This document shows positions 49,747 through 58,307 of a DNA stretch of 64,000 bases, in pieces (the stretch's first letter is position 1; the number at the start of each line of letters is the position of its first letter). Origin of the DNA: Anaerolineae bacterium (GTDB taxonomy: Bacteria > Chloroflexota > Anaerolineae > Anaerolineales > UBA4823); assembly GCA_003327455.1 (NCBI GenBank), contig QOQU01000001.1, forward strand, positions 322,337 through 386,336, in the 5' to 3' direction. The notes below the pieces were generated by a model. The model did no database searches and was not told where the DNA came from. It worked only from the letters and a program-made list of their open reading frames with translations. The position numbers were made by a program, and so were the translations under genes.

Positions 49747-52510
49747 GGGTCAACTCGCGCACAATGACTTCCTGGTCAACCGGCAGGCGATCGATGCGTA
49801 CGCCTACGGCGTTGTAGATGGCGTTGGTGATGGCTGGCGTGGTTGGGATGCTGACAATCTCGCCCACCCCTTTGGCACCGTAAGGGCCTGCTGCTACCGG
49901 GTGTTCTACCGCATAGGCGGTGATCCTGGGGGTGTGCAATATCGAGGGCATCCGATAGCGCGCCAGGCGGTCGGTGAAGACAATGCCATTTTCAACGATG
50001 AAGTGTTCGGTGAGGGCATTGCCAATTCCCATCATAATGCCGCCTTCGAATTGTCCTTGCAAACCGAGGGGATTGATCACCTTACCGACATCAATGGCTG
50101 AAATCACTTCCAGAACACTCACCTCGCCGGTCAGGGTATTGACTTCCACCTCGGCGGCCTGGGCTGCAAACGAAAATGCAAAATGCATATCTCCTCCGCT
50201 GCCCAACGGTTGCGTTTTTGGCGCCCAGTACTCGTAGAAGGCTTTTGGTGCCCGTCCTTCCTGGCGCACGATCCTGGCGACTTCGCTGAGCGGCAGGCTA
50301 TGTCCGTTCACTTGTGCCAGGCCTTCCACAAAGCGGATGCGCTCTGGTGCAACATCGAACTTCTCGGCTAAGGAAGCTGCCAGAGCCTGGCGCAGTGATT
50401 GAGCCGCATAACGGGCAGCGTTGCCGGTCACGAACGTTTGTCGGGAGGCTGTGGTGGGTCCTCCATCGGGGGTCAGGTCGGTGTCCATTACCAGCACACG
50501 GACGCGCTCGGGGGAGAGGGCAAACTCTTCGGCGACGATCATGCGCAGGACGGTTACCAGACCCTGTCCCAACTCGGCTGAAGAGGTGCGCACTTCCAGA
50601 GAGCCATCTTCGTAAAGCTCGACCTCTGCCCCGGCTTTATCTGGCGCACCGCCGCCCAGACCGGTGTTTTTATATCCCACGGCGAATCCCCAGGCGCGAC
50701 GCAAATGAGGCTGCCCTTCTACAAGGCGCGAGACAAAGGGTTGATCGCCGGCGCGCTGTTTGAGTTCTCTGGCGACGATTTCGATGCAATCCAATAAGCC
50801 CACACTTTCACGCAGTACCTGTCCGGTGTTGGTTGTGCTGCCAACCCGCAAGGCATTGAGTCGCCGCAGTTCAATCGGATCGATCTGCAGGGTGTGGGCG
50901 AGCATATCCATCATGCTTTCAATGGCAAAGGCTGATTGCGTGACTCCAAAGCCGCGGAAAGCGCCGGCTGGGGGATTATTGGTGTACATGGCATAGCAAT
51001 CGGCGCGAGCGTGAGGAACTTCATACGGACCGGAAGAGTGGGTGGTGGCGCGGGTGAGCACCTTCTCACCCAACGAAGCGTAAGCGCCGGTGTCGCCGTA
51101 CAATTCAGTTTCAACTGCCGTCAGACGCCCATCTCGTTTGGCGCCCATCTTCACCCGAATTTGTGTGGCGTGGCGCTTGGGATGGACCAGCAAACTCTCG
51201 TGGCGGTCGAAGAGCAGCTTTACCGGTCGCCCGGTGGCATGGGCGAGCAGAGCAGCATGAATCTGTCCGGCAATATCTTCTTTGCCACCAAAGCCACCGC
51301 CCATCAATTGCCCAACCACGTGCACGCGCTCATCTGGCCAACCCAGGGCACGTGCCACCTGATTGCGGTCGGCATATGGGATTTGTGAACCGACATAGAT
51401 TTCCATGCGTCCATCTTCGGTTGGGCGGGCAATGCTGCATTCTGGTTCCATAAAGGCATGATCGGTAATGGCGGTATGGAATGTGTGTTCAAGGATAACA
51501 TCGGCTTCCGCAAAGCCTTGTTCCATATCGCCTTTGCGTACCTTGATGTGTTTGAGCAGATTGCCGTGAGGGTGCAGTTGGGGTGCGTCAGGCTGGCGAG
51601 CGCGCACCGGGTCACCAATCACCTCGAGCAGTTCATATTCCACTTCAATTAAATCGAGGGCTTGTATGGCGATCTGGCGCGTATCTGCCGCTACAATTGC
51701 CACCGCGTCGCCCACATAGCGCACGCGTTCGCCGATTCCAACCATGATTGGCCAGTCGAAAATCACCAGGCCATGGTTCTTCTCGCCGGGAATGTCGGCT
51801 GCCGTCAGCACGGCGTGCACACCCGGCAGGGCGCGCGCTTTTTCGACATCCAGGCGTTTGAGGATGGCATGAGGCACCATGGCGCGCTTGACGCGGGCAT
51901 GTAACATGCCCGGGAATTTCAGATCGTCGGTGAACTTTGCCGTGCCGCTGACCTTTTCGACTGCATCTGGGCGCGGCTGAAGCGTGCCCACCACCTGGAG
52001 AGGTGGTGGCTGGCTGCCTTGTTCGGTGATGACCGGCGGCACAATCGGCGGTAAGGGGGGCTCGCCTTGCAGCCTGCGCGCCGCGGATTGCACGGCCCGA
52101 ATGATGGAAGGATACCCCGCGCAGCGGCAGAGGGTGTCTTTCAAGGCCTGGCGAATCTCGGTCTCGCCTGGGTTGGGATTGTTTTGCAGAAGCGCATAGG
52201 CGGTCATAATCTGCCCTGGAATGCAAAAACCGCACTGCACCGCGCCATGGCGGATAAACTCTTCCTGCAAAGGATGCAGGCCGTTTAACCCTTCAATGGT
52301 CAGCACCGACTTGCCCGCCGCTCGCGCTGCTGGATAGGTACAACTCAAAACTGGAACGCCATCCACCAGGACGGTACAGGCGCCGCATTCGGCTTCCTCG
52401 CACCCAATCTTGGTGCCGGTTAATCCCAGCCGTTCGCGCAGCAAATGCGCCAACATTTCACCCGGCTGCGGTTCAATTTCTACTCGCTTTCCATTCACGA
52501 TCAGTTCCAT
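49739..52510 (-). CDS. Molybdenum hydroxylase, fused [2Fe-2S] and molybdopterin subunits (xanthine dehydrogenase family)
   Basis: 923 residues. The N-terminal ~160 residues are the [2Fe-2S] subunit: GCEEAECGACTVLVDGVPVLSC, then VQCGFCIPGQIM and CRCAGYPSI. Residues ~175-923 are the Moco subunit: GGGFGGKEDIAGQ, AFRGFGVTQSAFAIES, SSAELGQGLVTVL, and YGAKGVGEIVSIPTTPAITNAI with the catalytic Glu. The FAD subunit is encoded just upstream. Small and large domains in one chain, with a separate FAD subunit, is an uncommon arrangement. The substrate (xanthine, another purine, or an aldehyde) cannot be fixed; a nearby BMP-type lipoprotein makes purines an attractive guess. Confidence 0.92.
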   Translation of the reverse strand: MELIVNGKRVEIEPQPGEMLAHLLRERLGLTGTKIGCEEAECGACTVLVDGVPVLSCTYPAARAAGKSVLTIEGLNGLHPLQEEFIRHGAVQCGFCIPGQIMTAYALLQNNPNPGETEIRQALKDTLCRCAGYPSIIRAVQSAARRLQGEPPLPPIVPPVITEQGSQPPPLQVVGTLQPRPDAVEKVSGTAKFTDDLKFPGMLHARVKRAMVPHAILKRLDVEKARALPGVHAVLTAADIPGEKNHGLVIFDWPIMVGIGERVRYVGDAVAIVAADTRQIAIQALDLIEVEYELLEVIGDPVRARQPDAPQLHPHGNLLKHIKVRKGDMEQGFAEADVILEHTFHTAITDHAFMEPECSIARPTEDGRMEIYVGSQIPYADRNQVARALGWPDERVHVVGQLMGGGFGGKEDIAGQIHAALLAHATGRPVKLLFDRHESLLVHPKRHATQIRVKMGAKRDGRLTAVETELYGDTGAYASLGEKVLTRATTHSSGPYEVPHARADCYAMYTNNPPAGAFRGFGVTQSAFAIESMMDMLAHTLQIDPIELRRLNALRVGSTTNTGQVLRESVGLLDCIEIVARELKQRAGDQPFVSRLVEGQPHLRRAWGFAVGYKNTGLGGGAPDKAGAEVELYEDGSLEVRTSSAELGQGLVTVLRMIVAEEFALSPERVRVLVMDTDLTPDGGPTTASRQTFVTGNAARYAAQSLRQALAASLAEKFDVAPERIRFVEGLAQVNGHSLPLSEVARIVRQEGRAPKAFYEYWAPKTQPLGSGGDMHFAFSFAAQAAEVEVNTLTGEVSVLEVISAIDVGKVINPLGLQGQFEGGIMMGIGNALTEHFIVENGIVFTDRLARYRMPSILHTPRITAYAVEHPVAAGPYGAKGVGEIVSIPTTPAITNAIYNAVGVRIDRLPVDQEVIVRELTHA

Positions 52511-52517
52511 CTTCCCG

Positions 52518-53423
52518 TTATCCTTTCACCGCTAAAGATACCGTTTCTGGTTCGACATTTTGCGTTCGTTCCCAGGCGGTTTGCAGGGTTTGCCGCAGGA
52601 GAACGCCTGCCAGATGCATGCGGTATTCCGCCGTCGCACGATGGGGGCTGGTGCGGAAGCGCGCTTCTGACAATAAAGCTTTTTCTGCTTCTACGAGGTT
52701 CTCTTCGGTTGGGGGTTTCCCACGCAGGGTCTCTTCCGTGCGGTGCGCGCGCATCGGTGTGGGTCCTGCTGGACCTACCGCAATACGGATGTCGGCAATG
52801 GTTTCCCCTGAGCGGCGCAGCCAGATACCCATATTTTGTATGGCTATCGCCACGCCTTGGGGGCGCATCACCCGCCGAAAAGCGGAGGCTTCGCCTTTCT
52901 TGCTGAGCGGCACCTGAAACGCAACGATGATCTCGGTCCGCTGAAGAGCGGTCTTACCAGGACCGGCATAGCAGGCAAGCAGCGATTGCGTGCGTTGACC
53001 CTCTGGCGTAGCGAGAATCACCTGAGCATCCAGAGCTAGCAGGGCAATTGCCCCGTCGGCAGCCGGCAGGGCATGAGCAACATTGCCACCTAAGGTGGCA
53101 ACATTGCGCACCTGCGGTCCGCCAATCAACGAGCCTGCTTCAAAGAGCGCGGTTGCAAAGCGTTGCGTGGGTGGCCAGGCGACCAGGCGGTTGAGCGGAA
53201 CACCGGCACCGATCCATAGAGCGTGGTCAAGAACCTCCAGCCGCTGCAATTCCGCAATTTGCGTTAGATCAACTAAGGATTTTACCGGCGCATGACGTCC
53301 CTGCTGAAGCTCAAGCAGTAAATCGGTGCCCCCCGCAATGACCTTGCTGTGCGGATCGTTTTGCAAAATCGCCAGCGCTTCGTCCAAAGTGTGGGGAAGG
53401 TGATAAAAGTTCCAGCTAGACAT
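52518..53423 (-). CDS. FAD subunit of the molybdenum hydroxylase
   Basis: 301 residues. FAD-binding medium subunit: WNFYHLPHTLDEALAIL, then KVIAGGTDLLLELQQG, LIGGPQVRNVATLGGNVAHALPAAD (FAD-binding loops), and TEIIVAFQVP further on. It passes electrons from the [2Fe-2S] centres to NAD+ or another acceptor. It is the first gene of the operon, seven bases before the fused subunit. Confidence 0.94.
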   Translation of the reverse strand: MSSWNFYHLPHTLDEALAILQNDPHSKVIAGGTDLLLELQQGRHAPVKSLVDLTQIAELQRLEVLDHALWIGAGVPLNRLVAWPPTQRFATALFEAGSLIGGPQVRNVATLGGNVAHALPAADGAIALLALDAQVILATPEGQRTQSLLACYAGPGKTALQRTEIIVAFQVPLSKKGEASAFRRVMRPQGVAIAIQNMGIWLRRSGETIADIRIAVGPAGPTPMRAHRTEETLRGKPPTEENLVEAEKALLSEARFRTSPHRATAEYRMHLAGVLLRQTLQTAWERTQNVEPETVSLAVKG

Positions 53424-53850
53424 GGATCGGCGACACTCCTATTCCCATCAAATGAGAACGGCGGCACTTTTCGACGGAACCCCTTCCGACGCCGACGCAG
53501 GCTTTCCCTGCGCCGACCGCCGATCCAGATGCGTCTTATTATATCATACCGTAAATTATTCGTTGGTTCTGTTCAGCACTTTTTCGAGGGATTGTTCTTG
53601 CCTGTCTTTTCAGGTTGGGTGCACTGCTTATCCTGGTCGGTCAAGTTGGATACCAGGCAAGCCAGGCGGTACATTTAGACGTATCGCTGACCGGTACCGG
53701 GCAACGTATCGCCGACCTCCGGTCGGTCAGGGCAGATGGCGCATACCAGGCCCAGCCTGGCGGTACATGGCGTTTTTGCATAAAAAATCGTAGGGCGAAA
53801 TTCATTTCGCCCTACGATTGATCTTGGGAGGGTTTTTGAGAAGCAGCGGT
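53424..53850. repeat. 427-bp spacer with degenerate repeats and a leader hairpin
   Basis: No gene is seen. At 53650-53674 and 53743-53768 lie two copies of a ~25-base element, ATACCAGGC then GCC, ending GGCGGTACAT. Between them GTATCGC..GACC..CCGG..GGGCA occurs twice in degenerate form (53681-53703 and 53705-53733). Nearer the FAD subunit gene, a short CGCAGG/CCTGCG hairpin with a GAAAG loop on the minus strand (53494-53511) lies in its leader. No riboswitch could be identified. Confidence 0.6.
53786..53819. terminator. Perfect 34-base palindrome, REP-like element or terminator of the BMP gene
   Basis: AATCGTAGGGCGAAA, loop TTCA, TTTCGCCCTACGATT: 15 bp without mismatch, beginning next to an A-run (TAAAAAA at 53781-53787). 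On the minus strand this places the stem right after the BMP lipoprotein gene and a T-run after the stem, so it can act as its terminator. The GTAGGGCGAA core is known from scattered intergenic repeats in many bacteria. Confidence 0.75.
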
Positions 53851-55026
53851 TTAGTAAACGCCCTCAGGCAGAGTGGCAATTTCGCCGCTGATAATCTTTT
53901 GCACGAGATCCTGGATCTCTTGCTTCAGAGAGTCGGGAACCTGGCTCTCCCATTCCGAACCGTACTTCAGACCAACGCCACCGTTCTCCAGGGTGCCGAT
54001 CCAGTTGCCGCTCTGGAAGTTGTCGTTGATCAGCATCTCGATCGTCTCCAGCACGAACAGATCCATGTTCTTCATGGCGTTGCTGAGTATGTACTTTGCT
54101 TTATCGGGGTTGGCAAGCGACCAGTCGTTATCAACGCCGATCAGCAAACCGAAGTCGCGCTCCTCCATCACTGCCAGCGTACCCAGACCCACCGGGCCAG
54201 CCACGGGCATAATGATATCTGCGCCTTCGTCCATCAGGGTCTCACCCATCTTGCGGCCGTCGTCGGTGCTTTCGAAGTTGCCGACCTCCAGGCCCTGGCG
54301 GGTTGCGACATCCCAGCCCAACACCTGAACATTCGTGCCGTGCACTTTGTTATATTCAGCAACGCCCAGGGCAAAGCCATCCATAAACCTGGTGGTGGCA
54401 GGGAAGGCGATGCCAACGTAAGTGCCGACCTTGCCGGTCTTGGTCATGCCGGCCGCCAGATAGCCGTTGAGGAAGGTTGCCTGGTCAATGGCAAAACCAC
54501 TGCCGCGCAGGTTGGGGAATTGCAGGTAGTCAACGTCAATGGTGGCAAAGAGTTGATCGGGATTTGCTTCGGCAGCCGCGGCGGTGGCATCGGCGAGCAG
54601 GAAGCCTACCGTGATGATCAGGTCACAACCCTGCTCGAGGAAAGCGTTGATGTTGACCTCGTAATCCGCCTGTTGTTGCGATTCAAGATATTTCCCCTCG
54701 ACCAGATCGGGGTATTTCTTCATGGCGTCTTCAATACCCTTCCAGGCGGTGGCATTGAAGGATTTATCATCAATACCGCCGACATCGGTTACCTGGCAGA
54801 TCAACAGCTTCTTTGCAGGAGCCTCGGTGGCAGCCGGTGCTTCGGTGGCTGCTGGTGCTTCGGTGGCTGTGGGAGCTTCCGTTGCGACCGGAGCTTCAGT
54901 TGCAGCGGGTGCCTCGGTGACAACCGGCTCCTGCGGTTCGGGCGTCGGGGTAGCTGCCGGCGCACACGCCGCAACCAACAGGGATAATAAAACGAGTAGG
55001 GATAGACTTTTTACGAATCGATTCAT
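53851..55026 (-). CDS. BMP-family ABC transporter substrate-binding lipoprotein
   Basis: 391 residues. A lipoprotein signal (SLSLLVLLSLLVAACAPAA; lipobox Cys 21) is followed by a ~50-residue ATEAP repeat linker. The BMP (Med/BmpA) domain follows, beginning LLICQVTDVGGIDDKSFNATAWKGIEDA, then DLIITVGFLLADATAAAA, VDNDWSLANPDKAKYILSNAMKNMD and a C-terminal GLKYGSEWESQVPDSLKQEI. BMP lipoproteins bind nucleosides (PnrA type) and feed an ABC importer. The permease and ATPase genes are not in the window, so it is a stand-alone gene or they lie elsewhere. Confidence 0.94.
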   Translation of the reverse strand: MNRFVKSLSLLVLLSLLVAACAPAATPTPEPQEPVVTEAPAATEAPVATEAPTATEAPAATEAPAATEAPAKKLLICQVTDVGGIDDKSFNATAWKGIEDAMKKYPDLVEGKYLESQQQADYEVNINAFLEQGCDLIITVGFLLADATAAAAEANPDQLFATIDVDYLQFPNLRGSGFAIDQATFLNGYLAAGMTKTGKVGTYVGIAFPATTRFMDGFALGVAEYNKVHGTNVQVLGWDVATRQGLEVGNFESTDDGRKMGETLMDEGADIIMPVAGPVGLGTLAVMEERDFGLLIGVDNDWSLANPDKAKYILSNAMKNMDLFVLETIEMLINDNFQSGNWIGTLENGGVGLKYGSEWESQVPDSLKQEIQDLVQKIISGEIATLPEGVY

Positions 55027-55256
55027 GGTTTTCTTCTCCTCTTCTTATGTGGATGGAATTCTTAGCGGTTTACGTCTCTGTAAACCAGAGGTATTATACT
55101 CGAATTTCAACCAGCAAACCCATTTTTACAGCCCGGCTTTTTCAATGTTTCAGCCTGACCCAATGAACGTTCTGTACTACACTACCAGGAAGCCCGCCGC
55201 TTTTATAGAGAGTCGCAGGATAGGCGCGCATACCCACTTCCTGTTTCCCTGAATCG

Positions 55257-55265
55257 TGGTAAAAT
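55257..55265 (+). promoter_or_regulatory. Extended -10 promoter of the cation-transport operon
   Basis: TGGTAAAAT at 55257-55265, 36 bases before the ATG at 55302. The -35 region is poor. AAAGGA at 55290-55295 is the ribosome-binding site. Confidence 0.5.
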
Positions 55266-55301
55266 AGTCGCTTAGTTTTCATCCTATCCAAAGGATAGAC
55301 T

Positions 55302-56462
55302 ATGCCCGAACCGACCCGCCAAACCGCGCTTGAAGACTCCAGCAGCCTTCTCCAACCGCCGGCAGAGTTGACCGAGCCACTGCAATGTGAGTTGGAGGAA
55401 GTTCGCCAGCTCTTCGCTGCCCAGCCCTTGCTGGTGCAGCGTTTTATTGAAGCCCAGGCTGCCAATCTGGCTGATGCCATTACCACCAATGCTCCCGAAG
55501 CTCGTTTTACGCTCCCCGATCGGCTTGTCGTGCCTTCAACCAGGGATGGTTTTCAAACCTTGACCCTGCCTGCAGAACAGCGCGATTATCAAGTCGGTGG
55601 CTGGTCGAAGCGCTTGCGCCGCACCGAATTGCGCCTCCTGGCAAAACAACGCCTGCTGGAGCTTGAGCAAAGTGAAAATCAGGCTGTCCGCGAAGCAGCA
55701 CGTCTGTTGCGCCACGCAACTGCTGTGCATATCGTCTATAACCTGCTTCCCGCCGGTCGCTCTGTGCATTACCTTGCTGAAGAAGGCGAGAGCATTCCGA
55801 GCATCCCCGCTCCAGAGGAACAAATCGAGTCGGCATTGACGGCGACCACCGATGCAATTGCCGAAGAGAAAGGCGAGAAAGAGGAGGAGAAAGAACGCGG
55901 CGAACTGCTTGTCCCGTATGTTCCTTACGCGCGGCGCTTCTTCTTACCCCAATGGGTGGCATTCGACGAGAACGGCGATCTGCTGCTTTCCAGTGTTCAA
56001 GAAGCCGAGTCGCATATCGCCTCGATGCAACGCTACCTGCGCCTGCTCCACTATGCGGTTGCTTTTTCGCCCTGTTTGATCGCCGATGAGGTTTACCAGC
56101 AAAAACGCTACGGTATGTTGGGACAACTGGTCAATCAGGGGCGTGCCCTGGCAATCTACCAGACGCGTCAAATCATTGAGACCATTAAAAGGCGCGCCCG
56201 TGCTCAGAACCTCAACCGCGGCCTGACGATTCGCCTGCCCTATTTTGACGATCAAGACCTGACGATGAAAATTTATCCCTTTGTCGTAATTCCAGCCGGA
56301 CGCATTATGTTTGTTCCAGCTTTTGTGGTGCGGGCTGTGCGCGAAGAAGAAGTGAAAGTTGCCCAGGACACTCGTCTGAACCCGACAACGCGAAAATATA
56401 TCCTCAAGCAGCTCAAAATGCTTGAACAGGATTTCCTCAACTTCTCTTTGAAGAAATCTTGA
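55302..56462 (+). CDS. Uncharacterised cytoplasmic protein heading the cation operon
   Basis: 386 residues, no signal peptide and no transmembrane helix. I do not recognise the family. The N-terminal half is helical (LEEVRQLFAAQPLLVQRFIEAQAANLADAIT; a key block is QPLLVQRFIEAQA). An acidic/basic linker rich in Glu and Lys (EEKGEKEEEKERGE) lies near 190-205. The C-terminal half holds RRFFLPQWVAFDENGDLLL and YPFVVIPAGRIMFVPAFVVRAV. It begins an operon with a permease, a P-type ATPase and two TrkA-type proteins, so a role in ion homeostasis is plausible. Confidence 0.75.
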   Translation: MPEPTRQTALEDSSSLLQPPAELTEPLQCELEEVRQLFAAQPLLVQRFIEAQAANLADAITTNAPEARFTLPDRLVVPSTRDGFQTLTLPAEQRDYQVGGWSKRLRRTELRLLAKQRLLELEQSENQAVREAARLLRHATAVHIVYNLLPAGRSVHYLAEEGESIPSIPAPEEQIESALTATTDAIAEEKGEKEEEKERGELLVPYVPYARRFFLPQWVAFDENGDLLLSSVQEAESHIASMQRYLRLLHYAVAFSPCLIADEVYQQKRYGMLGQLVNQGRALAIYQTRQIIETIKRRARAQNLNRGLTIRLPYFDDQDLTMKIYPFVVIPAGRIMFVPAFVVRAVREEEVKVAQDTRLNPTTRKYILKQLKMLEQDFLNFSLKKS

Positions 56463-56489
56463 TCTTCCCGAACAAACATCGAGGTTGAC

Positions 56490-58307
56490 ATGTTATTTGC
56501 CATTGGGTTGCTCATCGTTATTTTCTTCGTTTCGTATCGACTTGCACCGCGTGAACGGCAAGAAGATGCCCTGGTTCATGGTGCCGGTCAGGTGGGGATG
56601 CTGGCTGCCCTCGCCCTCTTTGGGGTGGATTACTTCACCTCCTATTACTATGCAACTGGCGAGATGATGCATGCCCTGCATCCTTACGGCCTGGAGAGAT
56701 ACGCTTTTATCTGCGTGGCGATTATTGCCCTGGCAAACTTTGTCTTTGGGTCGTTATATATGTACTCCTTGGGGGTGTTCAACGAAGGCGGCGGTTCCTT
56801 CACAGCGGCAATGCGCTATCTGGGTCCTTCTCTGAGCCTGATTGTAGCCGTCGTTTTGGTTCAGGATTACGTCTTAACCATTGTGGTTTCCACCCTCTCA
56901 GGAAGTGACCAGTTGCTTTCAATTATCGGAGCTTATAACGTAAACTGGGTGTGGCATTTCTTGATTGGGGCGGGTCTGGCGCTGACAACCTGGTATCTGA
57001 CCATTCGCGGGCGAGGGGAGTCGGCGCAGATCGTCTTCACTCTGTTGGGTCTTTTCGCTGGCTTAACTTTAACAATGTTGATCGGCTTGATCATCGCCCA
57101 TGCGCGCGGTTTGCCTCCTGCGCCCAGTGAACCACCCTTGCCGACTACGCTGGGTCAGGCGCTCTATCACATGCTGACCGCCAGCATGAAAGGCATGGTG
57201 GCTTTGACCGGTTTGGAAGCCATGTCCAATGGCATTCAATTCGTCATTGATGAAGATTACCCCCTGATCCGCTGGGGAAAAAGACGCCTACCCCGCTTGA
57301 ACTGGTTGTGGAACTTTTACAGCGGCAAATCGGGGATCGGAAGAACGGTTCAGACCTCTTTCCTCTTTTACGGTGGACTCACGACCCTGTTCTTAACCAT
57401 CTTTTCCCTGCGATTCAATGTTTACGATGGCACCTATGGGCGCACGCTGGTCGGAAATCTGGCTTTTATTGGCTTTGACCAGTTTCCGGGCGGCATCATC
57501 CTTTACTGGTTCTATCAGTTCCTGGCTGTAGCTTTGCTGTCAGCCGCCTCGATGACCGCCTATCAGGATATGCAGGCGATCACCTGGCGCAATGTCGCAA
57601 TTGGAGAAATCCCCGAAGTTGTTGTCTATCGCAACCCTAAGGGCACTTTTACTCGACCGGTTACAGCAGCATTTATCGCAGCGGTGATCATTCAACTCCT
57701 TGTGCGCGGAGATACCGGTCACGCTGTGCCTTACTACGGAGTCGGGGTGTTTCTACCAATTACTGCCATGGGTTTAGCCATGCGCAAGCACATTCTTCTG
57801 AATGTGAGCGGCAGAAAGCGCACATGGGGTTTAGTGGGAGTGAATTTTTCGATCGCGCTTTCGACGTTTGTCTTTGTCGGGCAGATTGCGGGCAAGTGGT
57901 TTGAAGGTGGATGGCTGGTCTTAATTGCTTTGATTGTGGTGATCCTGATGGCTCATGCCATTCTCATTTCGCCTATCGGCTATCGCGATCCAGATCAGAT
58001 TTATCGCATTGTGCGGGTGAAGTCGCGGGTTGAGGGTCCAATGGGGGCAATTGTCGAATGGCAAGCCTTAAAGGTGCAGGAATACCGTTATAAGTTACTC
58101 ACTGCCATCGCCAAGTTTTGGGAAAACTTTGGGGTACGTCGCCCGGTGCGTTTTGAACCGCCCGTCATTGCCGGTGAATTTGAAGAGGCTGTCGAAGCCG
58201 GTCATGCACGTCATTCCTACCTCGAAGCCTATCTTTCTCCGAATAATCAGGTTACCAAGCAAAGTTCCCAGGCAAAGGAAGAACCCTCGCCTGAACAATC
58301 TCCATGA
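56490..58307 (+). CDS. APC-superfamily permease, candidate potassium transporter
   Basis: 605 residues, about 12 transmembrane helices plus a ~100-residue cytoplasmic C-terminus. N-terminal blocks VGMLAALALFGVDYFTSYYYATGE and FNEGGGSFTAAMRYLGPSLSLI have the broken-helix glycine pattern of APC transporters (GVDYFTS, NEGGGSFTAA). APC members such as KimA and Kup carry potassium. The presence of two TrkA-type gating proteins in the same operon favours K+, but amino acids cannot be excluded. The stop overlaps the start of the P-type ATPase gene by four bases. Confidence 0.8.
   Translation: MLFAIGLLIVIFFVSYRLAPRERQEDALVHGAGQVGMLAALALFGVDYFTSYYYATGEMMHALHPYGLERYAFICVAIIALANFVFGSLYMYSLGVFNEGGGSFTAAMRYLGPSLSLIVAVVLVQDYVLTIVVSTLSGSDQLLSIIGAYNVNWVWHFLIGAGLALTTWYLTIRGRGESAQIVFTLLGLFAGLTLTMLIGLIIAHARGLPPAPSEPPLPTTLGQALYHMLTASMKGMVALTGLEAMSNGIQFVIDEDYPLIRWGKRRLPRLNWLWNFYSGKSGIGRTVQTSFLFYGGLTTLFLTIFSLRFNVYDGTYGRTLVGNLAFIGFDQFPGGIILYWFYQFLAVALLSAASMTAYQDMQAITWRNVAIGEIPEVVVYRNPKGTFTRPVTAAFIAAVIIQLLVRGDTGHAVPYYGVGVFLPITAMGLAMRKHILLNVSGRKRTWGLVGVNFSIALSTFVFVGQIAGKWFEGGWLVLIALIVVILMAHAILISPIGYRDPDQIYRIVRVKSRVEGPMGAIVEWQALKVQEYRYKLLTAIAKFWENFGVRRPVRFEPPVIAGEFEEAVEAGHARHSYLEAYLSPNNQVTKQSSQAKEEPSPEQSP

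Noticed and set aside
53424-53600. Molybdenum-cofactor, purine or c-di-GMP riboswitch upstream of the hydroxylase operon
   Set aside because: A GAAAG-loop hairpin is present but I could not match the conserved cores of any of these riboswitches.
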